A model generated the notes under the pieces. That model was not told the DNA's origin, did no database searches, and saw only the letters and a program-made list of their open reading frames with translations. The position numbers were made by a program, and so were the translations under genes. DNA of 9,921 bases from Candidatus Cloacimonadota bacterium (GTDB lineage: Bacteria; Cloacimonadota; Cloacimonadia; JGIOTU-2): assembly GCA_014382685.1 (NCBI GenBank), contig JACNJG010000037.1, forward strand, positions 1 through 9,921, read 5' to 3'. The first letter of the stretch is position 1; each line of letters starts with the position of its first letter. This document shows positions 1 to 7,100 of the stretch, piece by piece.

Positions 1-1076
1 ACAATAATATCTGCGATCTCAGAAATCAAGCTCACCATTTTCTTGATCTCTTTATCATACAGAATACCGAGAACAACGATGAGCCGTTTGTATTTATATA
101 TTGATTTGATGTTCTGAACGAGCTGTCTCATACCAGCCGGATTGTGTGCTCCATCAAGAACAATTGTGGGGTTTTTTCCAATTCTTTGAAGGCGTCCATT
201 CCATACAATAGAGTGCAGTGCATTCCTTGTTTTGTCCTCATCAAGTTTAAATCCACACATTTTTGAAAGAACAGCACACACGAAAACTGCCAGCGCTGTA
301 TTTCCAACTTGATGTGCTCCCGCCAGATTGCAGTGCACCTGCTGCCAGTTTATGTCGTATGATGGAATCGAGATGTCATAGTAAATACCATTCTCATCAT
401 AGCTTTCATGTGAAACAGTAACTAATTTAGGATATTCAATAACAGGGCAAGAAAGCGACTTTGCTCTTTGCAGAATTGCTTTTCGTGCCGAAGGACGTGT
501 CGTGCCAAGAACGAGAGGAATTCCTGCTTTTAGAATTCCCGCTTTTTCAAGCGCGATTTTCGGCAAAGTTTTGCCCAGTGATTTTGTATGATCATATTCG
601 ATATTTGTAATGACTGTAATAATCGCATTAAGCAGAACACTCGCATCGAGCCGTCCCCCGAGCCCGACTTCCATAATTGAGAAATCTACACTTTTATTAT
701 GGAATAGTTCGAAAGCGATTGCTGTTGAAATTTCAAAATAAGTAGTGTCGTATCTTTCGTGAATGTCTTTTCTCTTGAGATATAATGCAAGCAAATCTTC
801 AGGAGGTACTTCTTTCTTATTGATGCGGAAGCGTTCCCTGTAATCAACAAGATGTGGGGATGTATTGAGTCCAACCGAGAAATCATGGGCATGTAAGATC
901 GATTCAATCGCAGCACATGTGGAACCCTTGCCATTCGTGCCTGCGACATGAATTCCCTTGATTTTCTTTTCCGGATTGCCGATCGCATCGAGGAACTGTT
1001 TTATTCTCGTAAGCTCGATCTTCCTGTCTGTTGCGGTCTTCGCAAATATCTCTTGTAAAAATTCTTTATAGTTCAT
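1..1076 (-). CDS. folC: Bifunctional folylpolyglutamate / dihydrofolate synthase (partial, C-terminus off the left edge)
   Basis: This Mur-ligase-family enzyme adds glutamate, with ATP, to dihydropteroate and reduced folates in the cytoplasm. The frame is open from the ATG at 1074-1076 to the window edge, giving 358 codons without a stop. Visible motifs are the P-loop GTNGKGS at residues 46-52, SPHLVDYRERFRI at 74-86, EVGLGGRLD at 136-144, the YDH and EKAGI segments at 161-163 and 177-181 (the latter carrying the lysine that is carbamylated in the family), DGAHNP at 308-313 and a LGILYDKE segment at 336-343. The family is about 420-440 residues, so roughly the last 70 are missing. The usual LDATN is LDASV here. 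No clear Shine-Dalgarno precedes the start; it is chosen because the protein then begins as family members do. The gene lies on the same strand as the B12 genes, 110 nt downstream of the propeller gene, with no strong terminator between them. Identification is secure. Confidence 0.95.
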   Translation of the reverse strand, partial: MNYKEFLQEIFAKTATDRKIELTRIKQFLDAIGNPEKKIKGIHVAGTNGKGSTCAAIESILHAHDFSVGLNTSPHLVDYRERFRINKKEVPPEDLLALYLKRKDIHERYDTTYFEISTAIAFELFHNKSVDFSIMEVGLGGRLDASVLLNAIITVITNIEYDHTKSLGKTLPKIALEKAGILKAGIPLVLGTTRPSARKAILQRAKSLSCPVIEYPKLVTVSHESYDENGIYYDISIPSYDINWQQVHCNLAGAHQVGNTALAVFVCAVLSKMCGFKLDEDKTRNALHSIVWNGRLQRIGKNPTIVLDGAHNPAGMRQLVQNIKSIYKYKRLIVVLGILYDKEIKKMVSLISEIADII

Positions 1077-1132
1077 CTGCAATTACTTTTTATTTTTTGT
1101 TTTGAACATATAACAATTTAATAATTCAATCC

Positions 1133-1156
1133 GTCCCCAAGCAGGGGCTTGGGAAC
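1133..1156. repeat. Palindromic repeat, copy 1 (CCCAAGC-AGGG-GCTTGGG)
   Basis: The inverted repeat has a perfect 7-bp core (CCCAAGC at 1136-1142, GCTTGGG at 1147-1153) around an AGGG loop. Three more positions extend the stem, with one C.A mismatch (1135/1154). It lies between the propeller gene and folC. No T-run follows on either strand, so it is not an intrinsic terminator. It belongs to the same family as the copy at 1310-1335. Confidence 0.8.
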
Positions 1157-1186
1157 GAGATGTTATGGAGTTCCATGTAATTCATC

Positions 1187-2509
1187 TTATCTCAGATATA
1201 TCATTTTATGAAAAGACGTTTCTACATCCTCAGAAGTAATTTTGTAAAGATATACACCACCGGGAACTTTTTTGCAATTATTGTCAGTGCCATCCCAACG
1301 TACTTCATGCATTCCCAAACTGGGGTTTGGGAATGAGGAAATGGTTTTGGTAAGTTGCCCCTTTATGTTGAAGATATTGATCTCTGTGCTCTCTGCCTGC
1401 CACGGCGTAGTGAAACGAAGACTTGTGCTCTCTATGATTAGATTGAAGTATATTGTGGTCGAGTTCGAGAACGGATTAGGGTAATTACAGACAACAATTT
1501 CATCAGAGTGGAGAATATCTACACCCACTCCGGGATAGTAAAATCCTGCATCTTGCGGATTGACACCGACTGTAAGTGTGTGAAGAAGCTCCTCGTTTTC
1601 AGAATAAATATACAACTTTCCATTATTGATCCAATCAACAGAATCTCCAAGATAGAGTATGCCGTTCTCGTCAAAATGAATGAAGCTCCCGCCACTTGCC
1701 CAAAGATCTGCTGAGGAATGAATAATTGAAAGATCAATCGAATTATACGCCATGAACCCGAGTCCGAAACCATCACAAAGATAGGCAGTACCATTTTGAT
1801 GGATGGCAATTTTGGTAGGAGAACCACCAATTTCCAGGGTTGTGATTACTTCATGAGTCGTGGTGTTTATTATATAGATTTCTCCCCACACAGCAGGACT
1901 GCCGTAGCCATAATTTCCTGTGCATACTACATGCATTCTTCCCATAGCATCGACCGCTCCAAACTGCGGATTATTCCCGACAGGAATTTGGTCAATCACA
2001 GAATCATTATTAACATCTATGACTGTTACGCTTCCTGTTGGCGAGCCATAAGAGGAATTCATGACGAATAATTTATCATCATATACAAACATTCCTTCGG
2101 GTACCGATCCCACCGAAATGGAATTTACAACGGAATTTTCAATTAGATCGATCACATAAACAGTATTAGTAAAAAGCCCGCTCACATATGCTTTGTCCCA
2201 ATCAGGATGAAGTGCCATCCAGTAGGGGTTCGAGCCGTTCGGGCACTGAATGTGTTCAAGTGTAGTTTCTGTCTCAAGATCAATAATTTGTATGTTGTGT
2301 ACTCCTGAATTGACCACGTATGCTATGCTGTTCTGAATGACAATTTGATTGGCATACTGCCCGAGCTGAAGTATGTGATTTTCTAAAATTTGCGTATCCG
2401 TATCATAATGTGAGAGCGTTTCGTCATTACTGTTCACAATATAAACGTCATGACCCCAGAGTGGTGAAAATAAGATAAGCAAGGTAATAAGAAGTAATAA
2501 TTTTTTCAT
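1187..2509 (-). CDS. Secreted YVTN/YncE-type beta-propeller protein with C-terminal sorting domain; candidate BtuG-like B12-capture protein
   Basis: The 440-residue protein starts with a signal peptide (MKKLLLLITLLILFSPLWG), with cleavage likely near residue 19; there is no lipobox cysteine. Residues about 20-335 hold repeated blades of the 'I.V.N....Y V....V.VID' kind (for example YVIDLIENSVVNSISVG and VTVIDVNNDSVIDQIPVG), typical of YVTN/YncE seven-bladed propellers. Residues 341-440 form a sorting/FlgD-Ig-like tail: CNYPNPF, INIFNIKGQ, WDGTDNN and GGVYLYK. The tail suggests export across the outer membrane by a type IX-like route (inference). A Shine-Dalgarno AAAGGA lies 4 nt before the ATG. 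The gene follows the TonB receptor by 15 nt and is the last gene of the btuD operon. Bacteroides BtuG proteins are surface propellers that bind B12 next to BtuB, so this role is the best guess, but B12 binding cannot be read from sequence. Two short stretches in the tail appear to be inserted repeats. Confidence 0.85.
   Translation of the reverse strand: MKKLLLLITLLILFSPLWGHDVYIVNSNDETLSHYDTDTQILENHILQLGQYANQIVIQNSIAYVVNSGVHNIQIIDLETETTLEHIQCPNGSNPYWMALHPDWDKAYVSGLFTNTVYVIDLIENSVVNSISVGSVPEGMFVYDDKLFVMNSSYGSPTGSVTVIDVNNDSVIDQIPVGNNPQFGAVDAMGRMHVVCTGNYGYGSPAVWGEIYIINTTTHEVITTLEIGGSPTKIAIHQNGTAYLCDGFGLGFMAYNSIDLSIIHSSADLWASGGSFIHFDENGILYLGDSVDWINNGKLYIYSENEELLHTLTVGVNPQDAGFYYPGVGVDILHSDEIVVCNYPNPFSNSTTIYFNLIIESTSLRFTTPWQAESTEINIFNIKGQLTKTISSFPNPSLGMHEVRWDGTDNNCKKVPGGVYLYKITSEDVETSFHKMIYLR
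1310..1335. repeat. Palindromic repeat, copy 2, inside the propeller gene
   Basis: An 11-bp perfect inverted repeat (CATTCCCAAAC at 1310-1320, GTTTGGGAATG at 1325-1335) surrounds a TGGG loop. Compared with copy 1, paired positions change together (G-C to A-T inside the stem, and G-C to A-T near its base), which indicates that the palindrome itself is conserved. On the minus strand it is read in frame as SFPNPSLGM (residues 392-400 of the propeller protein). Confidence 0.85.
1392..1425. repeat. Possible second inserted repeat in the propeller gene (encodes SLRFTTPWQA)
   Basis: The plus strand reads CCTGCCACGGCGTAG followed by TGAAACGAAGAC. On the minus strand it encodes SLRFTTPWQA (residues 363-372), wedged between beta-strand segments TTIYFNL and INIFNIKGQ that are normally separated by a short turn. 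I recall similar CTGCCACGGCGTAG...GAAGAC repeats dispersed in other genomes, but only one copy is in this window, so the call rests on recollection and on the misfit within the domain. Confidence 0.35.
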
Positions 2510-2524
2510 TGTGTCCTTTCTTTT

Positions 2525-4642
2525 CTAAAGAAAATTAGTTGATAATGATACTTCAAAATTTCTTCCCGACGATGGAACATTTCTTGAAGTTTCGTATTGT
2601 ACATTAAAGATATTATTTATCCGAAAAGTGATAGAAGCTTTGATTTTTTTGCCTATTGGAGATGTTAAATGCAAGCCCGCATCATAAGTGGTATAACCAT
2701 CAATTACAACAGTATTGCTGAAATTATCATATTGTTTGCCAACATTGAGTATCGATGCAAAGAGTTTAATATTCATAAATGAGTATGATACTTTTCCCTG
2801 AAATTTATGAAGCGGTTTATTTGTAAGATATTTATCATAATGATCGGCAGATGTTGTTTTGTTAATTGGATAATTTTTTGAACCATTAAACTCAATTTCA
2901 AAATTCTTGAAAACCTCCCAGTTCAACGATCCAGAAAAGCCATAAAGTTCTGCGTCAGCAAGATTTTCCGGCTTCCATACTCCAAGCGCACTTCTGTACC
3001 AATAAATGAGATTTTCAATGCGGTTGAAATATGCTTCCCCAGTTAGTGTGAATGTGCCAACCTTCACTTTTGTATTGCAGCTCATGCCATAGGAACTTTC
3101 AGGGTCAAGATCGGGATTTCCCTGCACGCGGGAGTCACCTTTCCAAAAGAGAGAACTGAATTCCGGCATCGCAACAGAGTTTCCTCCTGAAATGCTCATC
3201 TGAAATATATCAGATCGTGCTGGATATTCCAGTGTAAGGTGAGATGACAGATAGATATTATCATCAACAAAATAGTCAGCTCGAAGGGAGGGAATGAGTG
3301 AGAATTCCTGCGGTCCAAGAGAAAAAGGAATTAAGGTTTCGTTTGATAGATAGAGGAAGGTTCTATTTTTTTGAGAGATAGAACTTTCCGGGTGTAGATG
3401 GTCATCATATTTGTAGGTTTCATATCGCAAGCCACAATTAGAGATAGAAGACAGAATAGAAACTTTTGTATTCAGTTTTGCCCGCGCTTCGAAGCAAGAA
3501 GTTGTATTTGCAGAATTATAGGCATAAAAGGGGTTTTCGGTGTCATTTTCATAATTACTTTTATTAAATTGATAAAAGAGAGAACTCGTGAAATCGTTTT
3601 TCCCAAACGGAATGTGCAATTCATTTTTAATATGAACTCTATCTGCTCGTGCCCGTGCATTCTCGAACCACATATAATCGGTGGACTGCCCGGGAATACC
3701 CTTCTCGGCTTTATAATAAAGAAATGAAAATTCAGAATATGTGTTCTTTTTCAGGGATATTTGAGATTGAAGAGATAAGGAGCCATCTAATATGTCATTG
3801 TTTGTACGCCTAACTGTTTTTTCTTCCTGATCATTATAATATCTGAAATCGTTTTTGGCTGAATGTCCATAAATGTTGCATAAAACAGAAGAATTTCCTA
3901 GAGAAAAATTGTTTTGATAATTAAGCGAATAGTTTGCCCAGCTTCCCGAATGAAAGGTTAGTTCATGTTTGTGAAGATGTGAGCGGGAATTTTTCAGTAC
4001 TATGTTCACAATACCGCCAATTGCCGATTCTCCTGATGTGCTCCCCGCATTATGAGAGATGACTTCCACGTGATCGATCAAGTTTATTGGAATTGAGGTA
4101 ACTGTGTTTCCCGTTGAATTGTCAGCTTTCATACCGTCTATAAGATAGACACAATGACGTGGTTCATAAGCATAAAGCTGAAGTTGTTTCTCGCCGGTTG
4201 CACTTTCTTTTAAAAATAATCCCGGATGAGATGAAACAAATTCCTGTGTGCTCTTTTGTCTGAGATTATCAGGAGTGAGTATTTCAACATCTGCAGAGGA
4301 TAATTTGAGCGAAGTTCCTTCTTCTGTGCTTACATTCAGTCCCTGTATTCTGATGGGGTCAATTGAAAGAAAAATAGTATTGTCTTTTGGGGTGTTAACA
4401 GTAAATTCTTTTGTCTCATAACCTTGCGATGATATAATTATTCTGCATGGAATTTCGCTGCTGCGCAACAAGAACCAGCCATTTTTATCTGAAAGTGTAA
4501 TATAATCAGCTTGAGCAGTTTTTATCAACGCATACTGTATCGGCTTGCCTGTTTTTCTGCTGAGAACCCATCCATGAATATCTGCCAAAACAAGCGCAGG
4601 TAGTATGAAAAGAATAGAAATGATAATAAATAATTTACTCAT
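2525..4642 (-). CDS. TonB-dependent outer-membrane receptor, BtuB-like
   Basis: This outer-membrane active transporter is probably for cobalamin, judging from its operon. Chosen from the ATG at 4642, it has 705 residues and starts with a signal peptide (MSKLFIIISILFILPALVLA). Next come a carboxypeptidase-regulatory-like domain (about 21-85, starting DIHGWVLSRKTGKPI), a plug domain (about 115-220, with VYLIDGMK, IDHVEVI and the conserved AIGGIVNIVLK) and a beta-barrel with alternating aromatic strands up to the C-terminal FEVSLSTNFL. An upstream in-frame ATG at 4654 would add MKAK. Neither start has a Shine-Dalgarno. I prefer 4642 because it overlaps the end of the ATPase gene by 8 nt (ATGAGTAA), the same coupling geometry as btuF/btuC. 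No clear TonB box stands out. Iron-siderophore or heme transport is the alternative; the nearby BtuFC set, the B12 riboswitch and the propeller partner favour B12. Confidence 0.9.
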   Translation of the reverse strand: MSKLFIIISILFILPALVLADIHGWVLSRKTGKPIQYALIKTAQADYITLSDKNGWFLLRSSEIPCRIIISSQGYETKEFTVNTPKDNTIFLSIDPIRIQGLNVSTEEGTSLKLSSADVEILTPDNLRQKSTQEFVSSHPGLFLKESATGEKQLQLYAYEPRHCVYLIDGMKADNSTGNTVTSIPINLIDHVEVISHNAGSTSGESAIGGIVNIVLKNSRSHLHKHELTFHSGSWANYSLNYQNNFSLGNSSVLCNIYGHSAKNDFRYYNDQEEKTVRRTNNDILDGSLSLQSQISLKKNTYSEFSFLYYKAEKGIPGQSTDYMWFENARARADRVHIKNELHIPFGKNDFTSSLFYQFNKSNYENDTENPFYAYNSANTTSCFEARAKLNTKVSILSSISNCGLRYETYKYDDHLHPESSISQKNRTFLYLSNETLIPFSLGPQEFSLIPSLRADYFVDDNIYLSSHLTLEYPARSDIFQMSISGGNSVAMPEFSSLFWKGDSRVQGNPDLDPESSYGMSCNTKVKVGTFTLTGEAYFNRIENLIYWYRSALGVWKPENLADAELYGFSGSLNWEVFKNFEIEFNGSKNYPINKTTSADHYDKYLTNKPLHKFQGKVSYSFMNIKLFASILNVGKQYDNFSNTVVIDGYTTYDAGLHLTSPIGKKIKASITFRINNIFNVQYETSRNVPSSGRNFEVSLSTNFL

Positions 4643-5429
4643 CTTGGCTTTCATTTTGAGTATAATTATAAAGTATGTTTGGTTTTCCCGTGAAAGGATT
4701 TGCAGTTACCTCGATTGGAATCCTGAAGACCTTTCTAAGTTCTTTCTTTTTCAGAACTTTCTCGGTTTCGCCGAAAGCAACAATGCGTCCTTCATCCATG
4801 ATTAGGATCTTATTACAAAATTCTGCTGCGAGATTTATATTATGAGAAACTGCCAGAATGGTTTTGTTCTGTTCCTTATTTTGTTTTTGTAAGAGTGAGA
4901 AAATTCCTATCTGATGATGAATATCGAGATGTGATGCCGGCTCGTCAAAAAGAAGAATATCCGTATCCTGATTAAGCGCCCTGGCGATCATGACAAGTTG
5001 GAATTCGCCGCCGCTAAGTTCACTTAGATACCGATCGGAGAGATGATTAATATTGAGTTCCTGTAAGATGTTTTCTGTTTGGACAATTTGCTCATTTGTG
5101 TAATTTTGCCAAAAACCAAGATAGGGGTATTTTCCCATGAGCACAACATCGCGAACTGTAAAATCAAATTCAAAATGGGGCTGCTGTACTACAACAGAAA
5201 CCTGACGTGCCCGTTCAATATCCGAGTATTCGGAAAGCGGAATATTATGGAAGTAAATGACTCCCTGATAGTCTTTTATGTAATTGCACATGCACTTAAT
5301 AAGCGTAGATTTTCCGGCGCCGTTAGGTCCGATCAATCCAACAAAATCAGTACTGTTCACAGTAAATGAAATATTATCAAGAACCGGTTTCTCGGAGTAG
5401 GAATATTTTAAATCTGAAATTTTTATCAT
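4635..5429 (-). CDS. btuD: ABC transporter ATP-binding protein, FecE/BtuD family
   Basis: The 264-residue cytoplasmic ATPase powers import of a metal chelate or cobalamin. It has Walker A GPNGAGKST (34-42), a Q-loop (Q82/Q83 in VVVQQPHF), the signature LSGGE (138-142), Walker B ILLFDE (158-163), D-loop SHLD (166-169) and the H-switch H196 (AVSHNIN). The length is normal for the family. No permease gene is adjacent; the only matching permease in the window is btuC at 7952-8899, so the two probably assemble into one importer although the isc operon separates them. The start has no Shine-Dalgarno and lies 63 bp from the rrf2 start in a divergent arrangement. The gene is first in an operon with the receptor (8-nt overlap) and the propeller protein. 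Assignment to B12 rather than iron chelates depends on context. Confidence 0.88.
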   Translation of the reverse strand: MIKISDLKYSYSEKPVLDNISFTVNSTDFVGLIGPNGAGKSTLIKCMCNYIKDYQGVIYFHNIPLSEYSDIERARQVSVVVQQPHFEFDFTVRDVVLMGKYPYLGFWQNYTNEQIVQTENILQELNINHLSDRYLSELSGGEFQLVMIARALNQDTDILLFDEPASHLDIHHQIGIFSLLQKQNKEQNKTILAVSHNINLAAEFCNKILIMDEGRIVAFGETEKVLKKKELRKVFRIPIEVTANPFTGKPNILYNYTQNESQDE

Positions 5430-5435
5430 TTTTTA

Positions 5436-5464
5436 TTGACGTTCATATACTTGTTTTGTATGTT
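5436..5464 (+). promoter_or_regulatory. Candidate sigma-70-type promoter for rrf2-iscS-iscU
   Basis: A -35-like TTGACG (5436-5441) is followed after 17 bp by a -10-like TATGTT (5459-5464). The expected transcription start near 5471 leaves a short leader before the rrf2 ribosome-binding site. On the minus strand, TTTATT and TATATG separated by 17 nt in the same interval could serve btuD, but that match is weak. Confidence 0.45.
5447..5461. promoter_or_regulatory. Candidate operator ATAC-N7-GTAT between the rrf2 -35 and -10
   Basis: The inverted repeat ATAC (5447-5450) and GTAT (5458-5461) with a 7-nt spacer sits in the divergent rrf2/btuD promoter region and touches the -10 element. Rrf2-family regulators bind palindromic sites and often autoregulate, so this is a plausible site for the adjacent regulator. 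Four-base half sites in AT-rich DNA are weak evidence. Confidence 0.3.
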
Positions 5465-5482
5465 TTAATAAAATATGATCAT

Positions 5483-5487
5483 GGAGG
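5483..5487 (+). promoter_or_regulatory. Ribosome-binding site GGAGG deciding the rrf2 start
   Basis: GGAGG lies 5 nt before the ATG at 5493 and 2 nt before the ATG at 5490. It falls inside the reading frame of the upstream ATG at 5475, so the 5493 start is preferred over the longest open frame. Confidence 0.7.
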
Positions 5488-5492
5488 TCATG

Positions 5493-5906
5493 ATGAAAAT
5501 ATCGATCGATACCGATTACTGTTTGCGAGCTCTTCAGGAACTTGCATACCAGGATAGGGAGAGACCTTATTCTATTGTAAAGATAGCAACTAAGAGGAAA
5601 ATTCCTCACAAATATCTCGAGAAACTTTTCAGAAGACTGAGAATTGGTGGAATCGTAGAATCTGTAAAAGGACGTAAGGGTGGTTATATGCTTACCCGTG
5701 ATCCTGATAAGATAACTGCTAAAGATATCATCAAAGCAGTTGACGGCAGAACTAATATTCATAGCTGTACCGAACGCAAAACAGAGAAGCTCTGCGAGTT
5801 TATTGACGATTGCTCTTTCCAAGATTTCTGGACTGATTTTAATACTCATATTAATGACTTTCTTGAATCTTACACACTTGATGACTTTGTTAAAAAGGGA
5901 AAATAA
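5493..5906 (+). CDS. Rrf2-family transcriptional regulator (IscR-like)
   Basis: The 137-residue DNA-binding protein probably senses Fe-S cluster status and controls the isc genes behind it. The winged helix-turn-helix spans about residues 5-68: the N-terminal DTDYCLRALQELA helix, the recognition region PHKYLEKLFRRL (38-49) and the wing GIVESVKGRKGGYML, with the family-typical GGY. Three cysteines, C92, C101 and C107, sit where IscR has its cluster ligands, but the first spacing is C-x8-C instead of the C-x5-C of IscR; the second is the usual C-x5-C. A [2Fe-2S]-binding sensor is therefore plausible but not certain. The start at 5493 follows GGAGG; upstream in-frame ATGs at 5475 and 5490 are less likely. 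iscS follows after 11 nt. The divergent btuD operon shares the promoter region and could be a second target (inference). Confidence 0.92.
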   Translation: MKISIDTDYCLRALQELAYQDRERPYSIVKIATKRKIPHKYLEKLFRRLRIGGIVESVKGRKGGYMLTRDPDKITAKDIIKAVDGRTNIHSCTERKTEKLCEFIDDCSFQDFWTDFNTHINDFLESYTLDDFVKKGK

Positions 5907-5917
5907 CTGAGTGTTCG

Positions 5918-7099
5918 ATGAGCGGCAAGGAAGTTTATCTCGATAGCTGTAAAACATCTCGACTGGCGCCCGAAGTGCTGGATGCAATGATGCCATATTT
6001 GACAGATAAATACTGGTATCCCGGCTCTTTTACAAGTATTGGGACCGAGATCGCAGAAGTAATTGAACAGGCGCAGGAAACAGTTGCACATTCTATGAAT
6101 GCTAAGCCGGAGGAGATCACTTTTACTTCCGGCGGAACAGATGCGAACAATATTGCAATTCTGGGAATTCTACAGGCAAACAAGGAAAGGGGTAGGCACT
6201 TCATCTGCTCGAACGTATCACATCCTTCCGTTCTCGCAGTATTTCAGGGAATGGAAAAACAGGGCTTTGAAGGAACCTATATCTCTGCCGATAGAGACGG
6301 ATATCTCGATCTTGATGAATTGAAAGCAGCGATCAGACCTGATACGATTCTGGCAGCTTTTACGCATGTGAATCATATTCTTGGCACGATTCAGGATGTA
6401 AAAGCAATTCGAAATATTCTTGATCAGGCGGATCATAAGATATACCTTTTTATGGATTCCTGCGAAGCTTATACAAAAATCCCACTCGATGTTCGGGAGC
6501 TTGGCATTGACTCACTTTCAATCTCTGTGCATAAATTCAACGGTCCTAAAGGTATGGGCATTCTCTATGTAAAAAAAGGAACGAAGATCGTACCTACGCA
6601 ATTCGGGATCACGAGATTGTACAAACTGAAACCCGGAGCAATTAATGTGCCGGGAATTGTGGGAACTGCAAAAGCTGTTGAGATCGCCTTTACCGATTTT
6701 GATAAGAAAACCGAGCGCTTCAGAGAACTTCAGAAATTTCTGTATGATGAAATAATGACGAGAATTCCTGATGCAGTTCTGAATGGACCACCACCTGGAG
6801 AGCGAAGTCCAACTCATCTGAATGTGACATTCCGCTATATCGAAGGTGAGGCAATAATGATGATGCTCGATTTTGATAATATTCATGTTGAGACCGGATC
6901 TGCATGCTCATCTCAAAATCTTCGACCAAATTATATTCTGATGAATACAGGACGAACTCATGAGGAATCTCACGGTTCTGTGCGTTTTACACTCGACAGA
7001 TTTGTCACAAAAGAGGATATTCTAAAAACAGTTGATGCGCTGGAAAAAACAGCAAAAGAGCTTCGGCGTAGAAGTCCGCTTGGTAAGAAGGAGCAATAA
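5918..7099 (+). CDS. iscS: Cysteine desulfurase, NifS/IscS-like (class V aminotransferase fold)
   Basis: This PLP enzyme takes sulfur from L-cysteine as a persulfide and passes it to the Fe-S scaffold. The 393-residue length is normal. Visible elements are TSGGTDANN (70-78), the PLP-stacking His H102 (SNVSHPSV), VNH (151-153), the PLP-binding Asp D180 (FMD), the Schiff-base lysine K206 (SVHKFNGPKG), THLNVTF (299-305), and the active-site cysteine C330 in TGSACSS. Several usually conserved stretches differ: the N-terminal YLDNAATT-type motif is YLDSCKTS; the Gln after D180 is replaced by Glu (DSCEAY); the GGGQE.G.RSGT loop is replaced by TQFGITRLYKLKPGA before NVPGIVG. It is thus a divergent family member with the catalytic Lys and Cys intact. 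It sits 11 nt after rrf2 and 1 nt before iscU, a tight operon. No strong Shine-Dalgarno is seen; translation may be coupled to rrf2. Confidence 0.92.
   Translation: MSGKEVYLDSCKTSRLAPEVLDAMMPYLTDKYWYPGSFTSIGTEIAEVIEQAQETVAHSMNAKPEEITFTSGGTDANNIAILGILQANKERGRHFICSNVSHPSVLAVFQGMEKQGFEGTYISADRDGYLDLDELKAAIRPDTILAAFTHVNHILGTIQDVKAIRNILDQADHKIYLFMDSCEAYTKIPLDVRELGIDSLSISVHKFNGPKGMGILYVKKGTKIVPTQFGITRLYKLKPGAINVPGIVGTAKAVEIAFTDFDKKTERFRELQKFLYDEIMTRIPDAVLNGPPPGERSPTHLNVTFRYIEGEAIMMMLDFDNIHVETGSACSSQNLRPNYILMNTGRTHEESHGSVRFTLDRFVTKEDILKTVDALEKTAKELRRRSPLGKKEQ
7088..7093 (+). promoter_or_regulatory. Ribosome-binding site AAGGAG for iscU, inside the iscS 3' end
   Basis: AAGGAG ends 7 nt before the ATG at 7101. 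It sets that start and rules out the longer in-frame reading that begins within iscS at 7032. Confidence 0.75.
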
Positions 7100-7100
7100 T

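Noticed and set aside
686..988. Minus-strand open frame of 100 residues
   Set aside because: It lies in a different frame inside folC, whose frame shows the P-loop and other Mur-ligase motifs over the same bases.
1133..1156. Hairpin as terminator of the btuD operon
   Set aside because: No T-run follows the stem on the minus strand, and a related palindrome occurs inside a gene, so a dispersed repeat explains it better.
2525..5429. Siderophore or heme uptake operon instead of B12
   Set aside because: Not excluded, since ATPase and receptor families overlap, but the complementary BtuFC pair, the cobalamin riboswitch and the BtuG-like partner make B12 the simpler reading.
5433..5996. Minus-strand open frame of 187 residues
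   Set aside because: It runs antisense to rrf2 and the start of iscS and its translation shows no recognisable domain.
7032..7100. Longer N-terminus for iscU
   Set aside because: The extra residues overlap iscS, match nothing in IscU, and a good AAGGAG site precedes the ATG at 7101.
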